This document shows, one piece after another, positions 1 to 5,160 of a stretch of DNA of 6,484 nucleotides. The first letter of the stretch is position 1. Each line of letters starts with the position of its first letter. The stretch spans positions 1 to 6,484 of the forward strand of contig JBOGDL010000376.1 of NCBI GenBank assembly GCA_050701815.1, written 5' to 3'. The DNA comes from WHSM01 sp050701815. Lineage in GTDB: Bacteria; Actinomycetota; Actinomycetes; Mycobacteriales; Micromonosporaceae. The position numbers and the translations under genes are program-made. The notes under the pieces are model-generated. The model was not told where the DNA came from and searched no databases. It saw only the letters and a program-made list of their open reading frames with translations.

Positions 1-2
1 GT

Positions 3-24
3 GCGCAATACTCCGGCATTGCGC
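3..24. repeat. Interrupted palindrome, 7-bp arms
   Basis: GCGCAAT at 3-9 is perfectly complemented by ATTGCGC at 18-24 around an 8-nt centre. It lies about 136 nt before the start of the GGDEF-EAL gene. It could be the terminator hairpin of a gene ending before the window, or an operator. No T-run follows it. The half-site GCGCAA/TTGCG recurs just after the GGDEF-EAL gene (2248-2259). The inverted repeat is seen directly; any function is inference. Confidence 0.45.
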
Positions 25-79
25 CGTCACTGCCGTCGGGCGACCTCAATTGCCCACGGTGGAAGCGGATGGGCACTCT

Positions 80-107
80 CCGACGGGTCACGTGGACCGG
101 ACGTCGG
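80..107 (+). other. Bulged 10-bp stem-loop upstream of the GGDEF-EAL gene
   Basis: CCGACGGGTC (80-89) pairs with GACC (95-98) and CGTCGG (102-107). The loop is 5 nt (90-94) and there is a 3-nt bulge (99-101) on the 3' side. All ten pairs are Watson-Crick and mostly G-C. It ends 53 nt before the likely start at 161. It may be a factor-independent terminator of an upstream gene, since high-GC actinobacteria often lack the U-tract, or a structured 5' leader element. It does not match the c-di-GMP riboswitch classes I know. Confidence 0.45.
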
Positions 108-149
108 CATGGCTCGGTGCACGCAGGGCTTGCGGCGCCGGGGTGTGGC

Positions 150-155
150 GGGAGG
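150..155 (+). promoter_or_regulatory. Ribosome binding site deciding the GGDEF-EAL start
   Basis: GGGAGG lies 5 nt before the ATG at 161. The frame is open further upstream, to a TTG at 50, but the 37 extra residues are Arg/Gly-rich and resemble no domain, and no comparable site precedes that TTG. This supports starting the protein at 161. Confidence 0.65.
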
Positions 156-160
156 GGTGG

Positions 161-2224
161 ATGCAGCCAACGTCGCTGAGGAATTCCGCGCCAGCTGAGC
201 GCGTCTGGCCCTTCTACGGCTATCTAACGCTGGTGATCTCTCTCGGGTTCATCGTCGTCGCGCCACTTCTGTGGGATGTTCCCCGGGTGCTCGGGGTGGC
301 CCCGCCTGCGTTCTGGATGATGGTGGCTCTGGCGCTGGCCGTCGACACCCGTCCGTTGATGCCTCCGGGCCCTCGCCAGTCAGTGGCCGTCTACCCATCG
401 GTCTGTTTCAGCTTCGCGATCATGATGATCTGGGGCCTCGGCGTCGCCGTGGTCGCGCACATGCTGCCGGTGCTGGCGCATTCGTGGCTGCACCGTCGGT
501 CGGCGGCCCGCGCCGCCTTCAACATGGGCCAGTACGCGCTGTCGCTCGCCGCCGCGTACGGGGTGCTGCTCTGGCTGGATGCTCTGCCGTTCCGCGACCC
601 CGGGCTGCGACAGGTGGCGGCGGTCGGGCTCGCCGCGGTCGCGTGGTTCTGCTGCAGCCACCTGCTCGTGTCGACCGCGATCTGGCTCCGATTCGGTGGC
701 GACTGGGTGGTGATCTTGCGTCGCTCCGCCGTTGTCGAGGCGCTGTCGTGGATCAGCTTGCTGCTGCTCGCGCCGCTGCTGGTCACCGCGGCCGATGCCA
801 GCGCCTGGCTGATGTTGCTGGTGCTGGTTCCGCTGTACGCGGTTTACCGCACCGCCCGGTTGTCCCACGACCGGGAGCAGACCGCGTTGCTTGACGCGCT
901 CACCGGCCTGGCTAACCGCAAAGCCCTGCAGCAGCGGATCACCGGCGAGATCACCGGGTACGTCGAGCGGATCGCACGCGGTGGCCCGGCCCGCAGGATG
1001 GCGCTGATGTTGTTGGACCTGGACCGGTTCAAGGAGGTCAATGACGCCCTCGGGCATTCGGTCGGGGACCGGCTCCTGGTGGAGGTCGCCGAGCGGCTCG
1101 CAGCCGTGGCCGGCGCCGATCACCTGGTGGCTCGGCTGGGCGGGGACGAGTTCGCGGTGCTGGCGCCCGACATCGACGAGGCCGCCGCCATGGCGTTGGC
1201 GTGCCGCTTCGGCCAGGTGCTGAGCGACCCGGTGCAGCTCGACGGGATGCCGGTGGACGTGCACAGCTCGATCGGGGTGGTCACGTACCCGGAGCAGGGC
1301 GAAGACCACGTGACCCTGATGCGCCACGCCGAGGTGGCCATGTATCAGGCGAAGGCCAGGGGAGACACGGTCGGCTCGTACGTGCCAGAGGCCGACACCC
1401 ACACCGCGGCTCGACTCGGGTTGCTGGGCGAGTTGCGGCGGGCCCTGGAGTCGCCGCGCGCCTCCGGCATCAGGCTGCATTACCAGCCCCAGGTGGCGAT
1501 CGCCTCGGGCGAGGTGGTCGCGGTGGAAGCGCTGCTGCGGTGGCGCCACCCGGAGCAGGGCGATGTCAACCCGGAAGAGCTGATCCGGGTCGCCGAGCAG
1601 AGTGCGGTGATGCGGTTGCTCACCTTCCACGTGCTCGGCGAGGTCACCGGGCAGTTGGCCGCATGGCGCAAGCAAGGCCTGGCGGTACGGGCGGCGGTGA
1701 ACGTGAGCGTCCGTGATCTGCACGCATCCGACTTCGCCGACCAGCTCGCAGCCCTGTTGACCCGGCACAAGCTGCCCGCGGCTCAGCTGCAACTGGAGAT
1801 CACCGAAGGCGCGTTGATGGCCGACCCGCATCGGGTGCTCGCCACCTTGCAGCGGCTCTCCGAGCTGGGTGTCGCGCTCAGTCTGGACGACTTCGGCACC
1901 GGCTATTCGTCCATGTCGCATCTGCGTAGGCTGCCGCTCGCTGAGGTCAAGATCGATCGGTCGTTTGTGATCGGGATGGCGTCTGATGACGATGATGTCT
2001 CGATTGTGAGGTCGATCATCGAACTCGCGGTCGCGCTGGGGCTACGCGTGGTGGCTGAAGGGGTGGAGGACGAGCGCACCTGGCGGCGTCTCGGATCCTT
2101 GGGCTGCCACGTGGCGCAGGGGTGGTTCCACGCTCGGCCGATGCCGGCCGAGGATCTGCCTTCCTGGATATCGCGGTACCGGCCGCCGCAGCTCGCGCCG
2201 ACCATGTCGCGTACCACCAGCTGA
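161..2224 (+). CDS. Membrane-anchored GGDEF-EAL protein (diguanylate cyclase/c-di-GMP phosphodiesterase)
   Basis: A 687-residue predicted bifunctional c-di-GMP enzyme. GGDEF domains make c-di-GMP from two GTP; EAL domains hydrolyse it to pGpG. Residues about 16-230 hold seven or eight hydrophobic segments, including a FNMGQYALS stretch (120-128) like the membrane sensor region of other c-di-GMP turnover proteins. A short linker leads to the GGDEF domain (about 243-410), with metal-site aspartates in LLDLDRFKEVND (284-295) and an intact RLGGDEF (325-331). The EAL domain (about 435-675) has EALLRW (456-461), NVS (514), LEITE (545-549), DDFGTGYSS (576-584), KID (597-599), AEGVE (632-636) and AQGW (652-655), so the expected metal and catalytic residues are present. 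The RxxD inhibitory site is not recognisable: Gly318 and His321 occupy its Arg and Asp positions. Architecture resembles Streptomyces RmdB, which is mainly a phosphodiesterase; that equivalence is inference. Net activity cannot be read from sequence. Confidence 0.95.
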   Translation: MQPTSLRNSAPAERVWPFYGYLTLVISLGFIVVAPLLWDVPRVLGVAPPAFWMMVALALAVDTRPLMPPGPRQSVAVYPSVCFSFAIMMIWGLGVAVVAHMLPVLAHSWLHRRSAARAAFNMGQYALSLAAAYGVLLWLDALPFRDPGLRQVAAVGLAAVAWFCCSHLLVSTAIWLRFGGDWVVILRRSAVVEALSWISLLLLAPLLVTAADASAWLMLLVLVPLYAVYRTARLSHDREQTALLDALTGLANRKALQQRITGEITGYVERIARGGPARRMALMLLDLDRFKEVNDALGHSVGDRLLVEVAERLAAVAGADHLVARLGGDEFAVLAPDIDEAAAMALACRFGQVLSDPVQLDGMPVDVHSSIGVVTYPEQGEDHVTLMRHAEVAMYQAKARGDTVGSYVPEADTHTAARLGLLGELRRALESPRASGIRLHYQPQVAIASGEVVAVEALLRWRHPEQGDVNPEELIRVAEQSAVMRLLTFHVLGEVTGQLAAWRKQGLAVRAAVNVSVRDLHASDFADQLAALLTRHKLPAAQLQLEITEGALMADPHRVLATLQRLSELGVALSLDDFGTGYSSMSHLRRLPLAEVKIDRSFVIGMASDDDDVSIVRSIIELAVALGLRVVAEGVEDERTWRRLGSLGCHVAQGWFHARPMPAEDLPSWISRYRPPQLAPTMSRTTS

Positions 2225-2237
2225 GGGTTGGCAGTTC

Positions 2238-2259
2238 CGCGGGGCCGCGCAAAGTTGCG
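2238..2259 (+). terminator. Possible weak terminator after the GGDEF-EAL gene
   Basis: Two short inverted repeats sit 14-35 nt after the stop codon: CGCGG/CCGCG (2238-2249) and CGCAA/TTGCG (2248-2259). They overlap, have very short loops and carry no T-run, so they are alternative weak hairpins at best. This gap may hold a terminator, but the evidence is thin. Confidence 0.25.
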
Positions 2260-2314
2260 GTGGTGCTCTACGATCGTCGCCGTTGATCACGCGGAGGCCT
2301 GATCGGGGCCACGT

Positions 2315-2333
2315 TGGCGCTTGTCAAGCGTCA
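2315..2333. promoter_or_regulatory. 19-nt palindrome, candidate operator upstream of the TM2 gene
   Basis: CGCTTG (2318-2323) and CAAGCG (2325-2330) are perfect inverted arms around one T. The symmetry extends to 2315 and 2333 with a single mismatch, giving eight of nine matched pairs. A 1-nt centre cannot form an RNA hairpin at full length, so a dimeric DNA-binding protein fits better. TTGTCA inside it (2321-2326) resembles a -35 hexamer, but no good -10 follows at normal spacing. It lies 52 nt before the TM2 start. Confidence 0.4.
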
Positions 2334-2385
2334 GCTCTCGTCGATCGCACCACATTTCAAGTCGCACGGTTCCGAAAGGGAGTCC

Positions 2386-2619
2386 ATGTCCACTGCCACC
2401 ACCCCTGTCGCCACCGGATCGAAGTCCTGGCTGGTGACGACCTTGCTCTGCTTCTTCCTCGGCAGCCTCGGCGTTCACCGGTTCTACGTCGGCAAGATCG
2501 GCACCGGCATCCTGATGCTGATCACCATCGGCGCCTTCGGGATCTGGACGCTGATCGACTTCATCATGATTTTGATCGGGAAGTTCACCGACAAGCAGGG
2601 CAACGCGCTGGCGCGCTAA
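2386..2619 (+). CDS. Small TM2-domain membrane protein
   Basis: A 77-residue protein that is almost entirely one TM2 domain. A polar N-terminal tail (1-13) precedes a first transmembrane helix (about 15-29), then the family hallmark GSLGVHRFYVGKIGTG (26-41). A second hydrophobic segment runs about 42-66, with the typical IW..ID (53-58) at its middle. TM2 proteins are small two-helix inner-membrane proteins found throughout bacteria, with no agreed biochemical function. The ATG at 2386 is preceded by GAAAGGGAG (2374-2382), about 5 nt from its GGG core. The frame stays open to a TTG at 2314, but that extension lacks comparable signals and would overlap the palindrome at 2315-2333. The gene has 161 nt of non-coding DNA before it and a strong stem-loop after it, so it looks monocistronic. 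There is no additional domain to suggest a role. Confidence 0.9.
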   Translation: MSTATTPVATGSKSWLVTTLLCFFLGSLGVHRFYVGKIGTGILMLITIGAFGIWTLIDFIMILIGKFTDKQGNALAR

Positions 2620-2638
2620 CCAACCTCTGCTGCTGCGG

Positions 2639-2666
2639 GCCCGCCGCGACGATTGCCGCGGCGGGC
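2639..2666 (+). terminator. Stem-loop terminator after the TM2 gene
   Basis: GCCCGCCGCG (2639-2648) and CGCGGCGGGC (2657-2666) form a perfect 10-bp G/C stem with an 8-nt loop, starting 20 nt after the TM2 stop codon. The following bases TCTCGTGCG are not a true T-run, which is common for actinobacterial terminators. Position and strength make termination the simplest reading. Confidence 0.8.
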
Positions 2667-2708
2667 TCTCGTGCGTCGTGAGCGCGGCAGAATGTCGGGG
2701 CGGCGTCG

Positions 2709-2744
2709 GGCCAGCCGGGGAGTCCATCCCCGCGCGGTCTGGCC
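2709..2744 (+). other. Two-part hairpin upstream of gatC
   Basis: An inner stem CGGGGA (2716-2721)/TCCCCG (2727-2732) closes a 5-nt loop. An outer stem GGCCAG (2709-2714)/CTGGCC (2739-2744) encloses it, with one unpaired base on the left and six on the right. It could be a second terminator behind the TM2 gene, or a leader structure if gatC transcription starts further upstream. A smaller 5-bp hairpin (CCGGG/CCCGG, 2811-2826) follows closer to gatC. Confidence 0.4.
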
Positions 2745-2761
2745 AACTCGCGCGGTCTGGC
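2731..2761. repeat. Perfect 13-nt direct repeat upstream of gatC
   Basis: CGCGCGGTCTGGC occurs at 2731-2743 and again at 2749-2761, separated by CAACT, an 18-nt period. The first copy supplies the right arm of the hairpin at 2709-2744. The copies lie 139-169 nt before the gatC start. They might be paired protein-binding sites or a small slippage duplication; the repeat itself is certain, its role is not. Confidence 0.6.
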
Positions 2762-2885
2762 GAATAGGCCGTGGGCGGGAAAACGCAGAGACATAGACTC
2801 GGTCTGTTTGCCGGGTCTCAGCCCGGGGCCAGCGATCAGCAGCCCATCATCAGCGTCGCAGGTCCACCAGCCGTCCGCACACATC

Positions 2886-2891
2886 AAGGAG
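2886..2891 (+). promoter_or_regulatory. Ribosome binding site deciding the gatC start
   Basis: AAGGAG is a near-ideal Shine-Dalgarno. Two in-frame ATGs follow: at 2894 (2-nt spacing, too close) and at 2900 (8-nt spacing, optimal). The second is preferred, giving a protein that starts MSAISREEVAHLAR. Confidence 0.7.
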
Positions 2892-2899
2892 CAATGTCG

Positions 2900-3199
2900 A
2901 TGTCCGCCATCTCCCGCGAGGAGGTCGCGCATCTGGCGCGCCTCGCGCGGCTCGCCGTCACCTCGGACGAGTTGGACCGGTTCGCGGGCCAACTCGATGT
3001 GATCCTGCAATCGGTCGCCCGAGTGGGTGAGGTCGCCGCCGCGGACATCCCTCCCACCTCGCACTCGGTGCCGCTGGAGAACGTGTTCCGGCCGGATGAG
3101 CCGCGTCCCAGCCTGGCCCGGCAGGACGCGCTGGCGGGCGCCCCGGACGCCGCCGAGGACCGGTTCCGGGTGCCGCGGATCCTGGACGAGGAGGCGTGA
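2900..3199 (+). CDS. gatC: GatC, small subunit of Asp/Glu-tRNA(Asn/Gln) amidotransferase
   Basis: A 99-residue GatC, the usual length. In the GatCAB complex this subunit wraps around the GatA-GatB interface and stabilises GatA; it has no active site of its own. The N-terminal half holds the family's helical region ISREEVAHLARLARL (4-18) followed by DELDRFAGQLDVIL (23-36). The middle carries the conserved VPPTSH-type stretch (DIPPTSHSVPL, 49-59) and NVFRPDEPRPSL (61-72). The tail FRVPRILDE (89-97) matches the typical C-terminus. Its stop codon (TGA 3197-3199) overlaps the gatA ATG by one base, which implies translational coupling and one-to-one subunit synthesis. It appears to be the first gene of the gat operon, after about 280 nt without a gene. 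An in-frame ATG two codons upstream (2894) is the alternative start. Confidence 0.95.
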   Translation: MSAISREEVAHLARLARLAVTSDELDRFAGQLDVILQSVARVGEVAAADIPPTSHSVPLENVFRPDEPRPSLARQDALAGAPDAAEDRFRVPRILDEEA

Positions 3200-4695
3200 T
3201 GGCCGCATCGGATCTGACTCGCAAGACCGCCGCTGAGCTGGCCGAGCTGTTGGCCGGGGGCGAGGTCTCAGCGGTGGAGGCGGCTCAGGCGCATCTGGAC
3301 CAGATCGGCGCCCTCGACGAGAAGCTGCACGCCTTCCTGCATGTGGACGCCGCCGGCGCCCTCGACGCGGCGCGAGCGGTGGACCAGCGGCGGGCGGCCG
3401 GAGAGCAGCTCGCCCCCCTGGCCGGAGTGCCGATCGCGGTCAAGGACGTGCTCGCCACCAAGGGGCTGCCGACCACCTGCGGCTCAAAGATCCTGGAAGG
3501 CTGGCGCCCGCCGTACGACGCCACGCTGGTGCGTCGGCTCAAGGACGCCGGGATGGTGATCCTGGGCAAGACCAACATGGACGAGTTCGCGATGGGCTCC
3601 TCCACCGAGTGGTCGGCGTACGGGCCGACCCGCAACCCGTGGGACCTGGGCCGGATCCCGGGCGGATCGGGCGGCGGCTCGTCGGCGGCGGTGGCCGGGT
3701 TCCTCTCGACGCTGGGGATCGGCACCGACACCGGTGGCTCGATTCGGCAACCAGGCGCGGTCACCGGGACAGTCGGCTCGAAGCCCACCTACGGCGGGTC
3801 TTCCCGGTACGGGCTGATCGCCTTCTCGTCATCGCTGGACACCCCCGGCCCGGTCGCTCGCACCGTGCTGGACGCGGCGCTGCTGCATGAGGTGATCGGC
3901 GGCCACGACCCGTTCGACTCGACCAGCATCCCGCAGCCGGTCCCGCCGGTGGTCGAGGCGGCGCGGCAGGGAGTGGGCGGCGACCTGAGCGGCGTCAAGG
4001 TCGGTTTGGTGCGGCAGTTCGCCGGCGAAGGCGCCGAGCCGGGCGTGCTGGCCTCCTTCCGGGAGGGTGTGGAGCAGCTGACCAAGTTGGGCGCCGAGGT
4101 GATCGAGGTGTCCTGCCCGCACTTCGAGTACGCGCTGCCGGCGTACTACCTGATCGCGCCCGCCGAGTGCTCCTCCAACCTGGCCCGTTTCGACGGCGTC
4201 CGGTACGGCCTGCGGGTCGGCGACGACGGCTCGGCGAGCCTGGAAGAGGTGATGTCGGCGACCCGGGAAGCTGGCTTCGGGCCCGAGGTCAAGCGCCGGA
4301 TCATGCTCGGCACGTACGCGTTGTCCTCCGGCTACTACGACGCCTACTACGGGCAGGCGCAGAAGGTGCGCACCTTGATCACCCGCGACTTCACCTCCGC
4401 GTTCGAGCAGGTGGATGCGCTGATTTCGCCCACCACCCCGTTCACCGCGTTCGAGTTCGGCGCCCGCACCTCGGACCCGTACCAGATGTACCTGGCTGAC
4501 CTTTTCACGATCCCGTCCAACCTGTACGGCGGCCCCGCGATCTCGGTGCCGTGCGGCCTGTCCGACGGGCTCCCGGTGGGCCTGCAGGTGATGGCGCCGA
4601 CCATGGCTGATGACCGGATGTACCGGATCGCGGCGGCCCTGGAGTCGGCGGTCGGCAGGTTCGTCCCGCCGGAGCTGTCGGGAGCCTCCGCGTGA
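3199..4695 (+). CDS. gatA: GatA, glutamine amidase subunit of the tRNA-dependent amidotransferase
   Basis: A 498-residue amidase-signature enzyme that hydrolyses glutamine and sends the ammonia to GatB. The Ser-cisSer-Lys triad is readable: Lys82 in GVPIAVKD, Ser157 in PGGSGGGSS and Ser181 in TDTGGSIRQP. The 75- and 24-residue spacings equal those of fatty acid amide hydrolase (Lys142, Ser217, Ser241). Other hallmarks are GKTNMDEFAMGSSTE (123-137), KPTYGGSSRYGL (195-206) and SSGYYDAYY (from about 378). Arg391 in QKVR is the likely substrate-carboxylate residue. The C-terminal YGGPAISVPCGL and LPVGLQVMAP are standard for GatA. GAGGAGG (3188-3194) precedes the ATG by 4 nt; a GTG at 3196 is one codon upstream but too close to that site. 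The start overlaps gatC by one base and the end overlaps the next gene by four. Trp138 (usually Asn in GSSTENSAYG) and Thr215 (usually Gln in SSLDQ) differ from the form I remember, but no catalytic residue is lost. Confidence 0.97.
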   Translation: MAASDLTRKTAAELAELLAGGEVSAVEAAQAHLDQIGALDEKLHAFLHVDAAGALDAARAVDQRRAAGEQLAPLAGVPIAVKDVLATKGLPTTCGSKILEGWRPPYDATLVRRLKDAGMVILGKTNMDEFAMGSSTEWSAYGPTRNPWDLGRIPGGSGGGSSAAVAGFLSTLGIGTDTGGSIRQPGAVTGTVGSKPTYGGSSRYGLIAFSSSLDTPGPVARTVLDAALLHEVIGGHDPFDSTSIPQPVPPVVEAARQGVGGDLSGVKVGLVRQFAGEGAEPGVLASFREGVEQLTKLGAEVIEVSCPHFEYALPAYYLIAPAECSSNLARFDGVRYGLRVGDDGSASLEEVMSATREAGFGPEVKRRIMLGTYALSSGYYDAYYGQAQKVRTLITRDFTSAFEQVDALISPTTPFTAFEFGARTSDPYQMYLADLFTIPSNLYGGPAISVPCGLSDGLPVGLQVMAPTMADDRMYRIAAALESAVGRFVPPELSGASA

Positions 4696-5063
4696 CCGAC
4701 AAACCCCGGTACGACCGGAAAGAGCAGTACAACCAGGTCGCCTCCGGCCTGATGCAGGGTGAGCAGCTGATCGCCGTGTACGACGCCATCGGCGTCGGCA
4801 CCGGTTTCATCGGGCTCACCGACCGCCGGGTGGTGCTGCAGGACAAGTCGTTCGTGGGCAAGCGGGTGGCGATCACGTCGATCCCGTACCCGAAGGTCAC
4901 CGCGGTCTCGGTGGTGAGCAACAAGTCCTGGGCGGGCAGCTTCTTCAGCAGCGGAAACATCGCGATCCACGTCGGCCAGCACACGTACGAGGTGGAGCTG
5001 CGCGGAGTGGAGAAGACCCACCACGTGCATGACGTGATCTTGTATTACGCGGCCCGGCCGTGA
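4692..5063 (+). CDS. Small PH-like domain protein inside the gat operon
   Basis: A 123-residue soluble protein with no signal peptide or transmembrane segment. A short helical N-terminus (1-20) leads to a bacterial pleckstrin-homology-like pattern: LMQGEQLIAVYDA (20-32), GFIGLTDRRVVLQDK (38-52), ITSIPYPKVTAVSV (61-74), a late beta strand NIAIHV (89-94) and a C-terminal helix from about 106 (EKTHHVHDVILYY). The LTDRRVVL...SIPYPKV pattern resembles bacterial PH families such as bPH_1 or YokE-like; I cannot choose without a profile search. Their ligands are mostly unknown, so function is not assigned. The start is GTG at 4692, overlapping the gatA stop by four bases (GTGA), with GGGAG at 4680-4684, 7 nt upstream. 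It is therefore coupled to gatA and probably co-expressed with the amidotransferase, though nothing in it suggests tRNA chemistry. Confidence 0.85.
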   Translation: MTDKPRYDRKEQYNQVASGLMQGEQLIAVYDAIGVGTGFIGLTDRRVVLQDKSFVGKRVAITSIPYPKVTAVSVVSNKSWAGSFFSSGNIAIHVGQHTYEVELRGVEKTHHVHDVILYYAARP

Positions 5064-5136
5064 GCCGACAGCGAGTGAGCATCGCAGCGAGCGAAGCGAG
5101 TGAGGCGCGGAGCGAGCGCGGAGCCGACAGCGCGAG
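5062..5136 (+). repeat. Imperfect 25-nt tandem repeat between the PH-like gene and gatB
   Basis: The gap before gatB is built on AGCGAG, found at 5070, 5086, 5095 and 5111 (spacings 16, 9, 16). This resolves into two copies of a 24-nt unit with a 25-nt period (5070-5093 and 5095-5118): AGCGAGTGAG, six variable bases, then AGCGAGCG, with 20 of 24 positions identical. The block is bounded by a 12-nt direct repeat GAGCCGACAGCG at 5062-5073 and 5121-5132; the first copy overlaps the PH-like stop codon. The + strand is purine-rich and almost free of T. Similar AGCGAG-type strings occur between genes in other actinobacteria as far as I remember. It could be a dispersed repeat, a slippage product or an RNA-level element. 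Confidence 0.75.
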
Positions 5137-5145
5137 AAGTGGGAG

Positions 5146-5160
5146 ATGAGCACAACATGA
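5146..5160 (+). other. Duplicated ATGAGCAC at the gatB start, with a possible 4-codon leader ORF
   Basis: ATGAGCAC occurs at 5146-5153 and, 11 nt later, at 5157-5164. The first copy opens a tiny frame (Met-Ser-Thr-Thr-stop, 5146-5160) whose TGA overlaps the gatB ATG as ATGA. GGGAG (5141-5145) abuts this upstream ATG and is 11 nt from the gatB ATG, so it more likely serves gatB, perhaps at slightly reduced efficiency. Whether the minigene is translated is unknown. Confidence 0.3.

Noticed and set aside
80..160. c-di-GMP riboswitch before the GGDEF-EAL gene
   Set aside because: The conserved core sequences and tetraloop/receptor pattern of the known c-di-GMP riboswitch classes are absent; there is only a simple bulged stem-loop.
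1..198. Possible 65-residue protein on the + strand at the left edge
   Set aside because: It has no recognisable motif, Arg/Gly-rich composition and a start at the window edge, and it runs into the GGDEF-EAL gene in another frame.
380..1921. Open frame of 513 codons on the - strand opposite the GGDEF-EAL gene
   Set aside because: It lies wholly within a gene with clear domain motifs. The translation is His/Arg/Gln/Gly-rich with no recognisable domain, as expected from GC-rich codon bias.
2287..2727. Open frame of 146 codons on the - strand over the TM2 gene and its terminator
   Set aside because: It is antisense to a clear TM2 domain, spans a terminator hairpin and has no family resemblance.
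2794..2799. TAGACT as a -10 element for a gatC promoter
   Set aside because: It matches 4 of 6 consensus bases, but the sequence at -35 spacing (GTGGGC region) does not resemble a known actinobacterial -35 element. Not strong enough to annotate.
2762..2899. T-box or other amino-acid-responsive leader before gatC
   Set aside because: I see no T-box specifier or antiterminator sequence, only a 5-bp hairpin at 2811-2826.
3652..3700. GGSGGGSS in GatA as a damaged amidase signature (second Ser changed to Gly)
   Set aside because: The catalytic cis-Ser is the first serine (Ser157) and is kept with exact spacing to Lys82 and Ser181. I recall the same GGSGGGS form in other actinobacterial GatA proteins.
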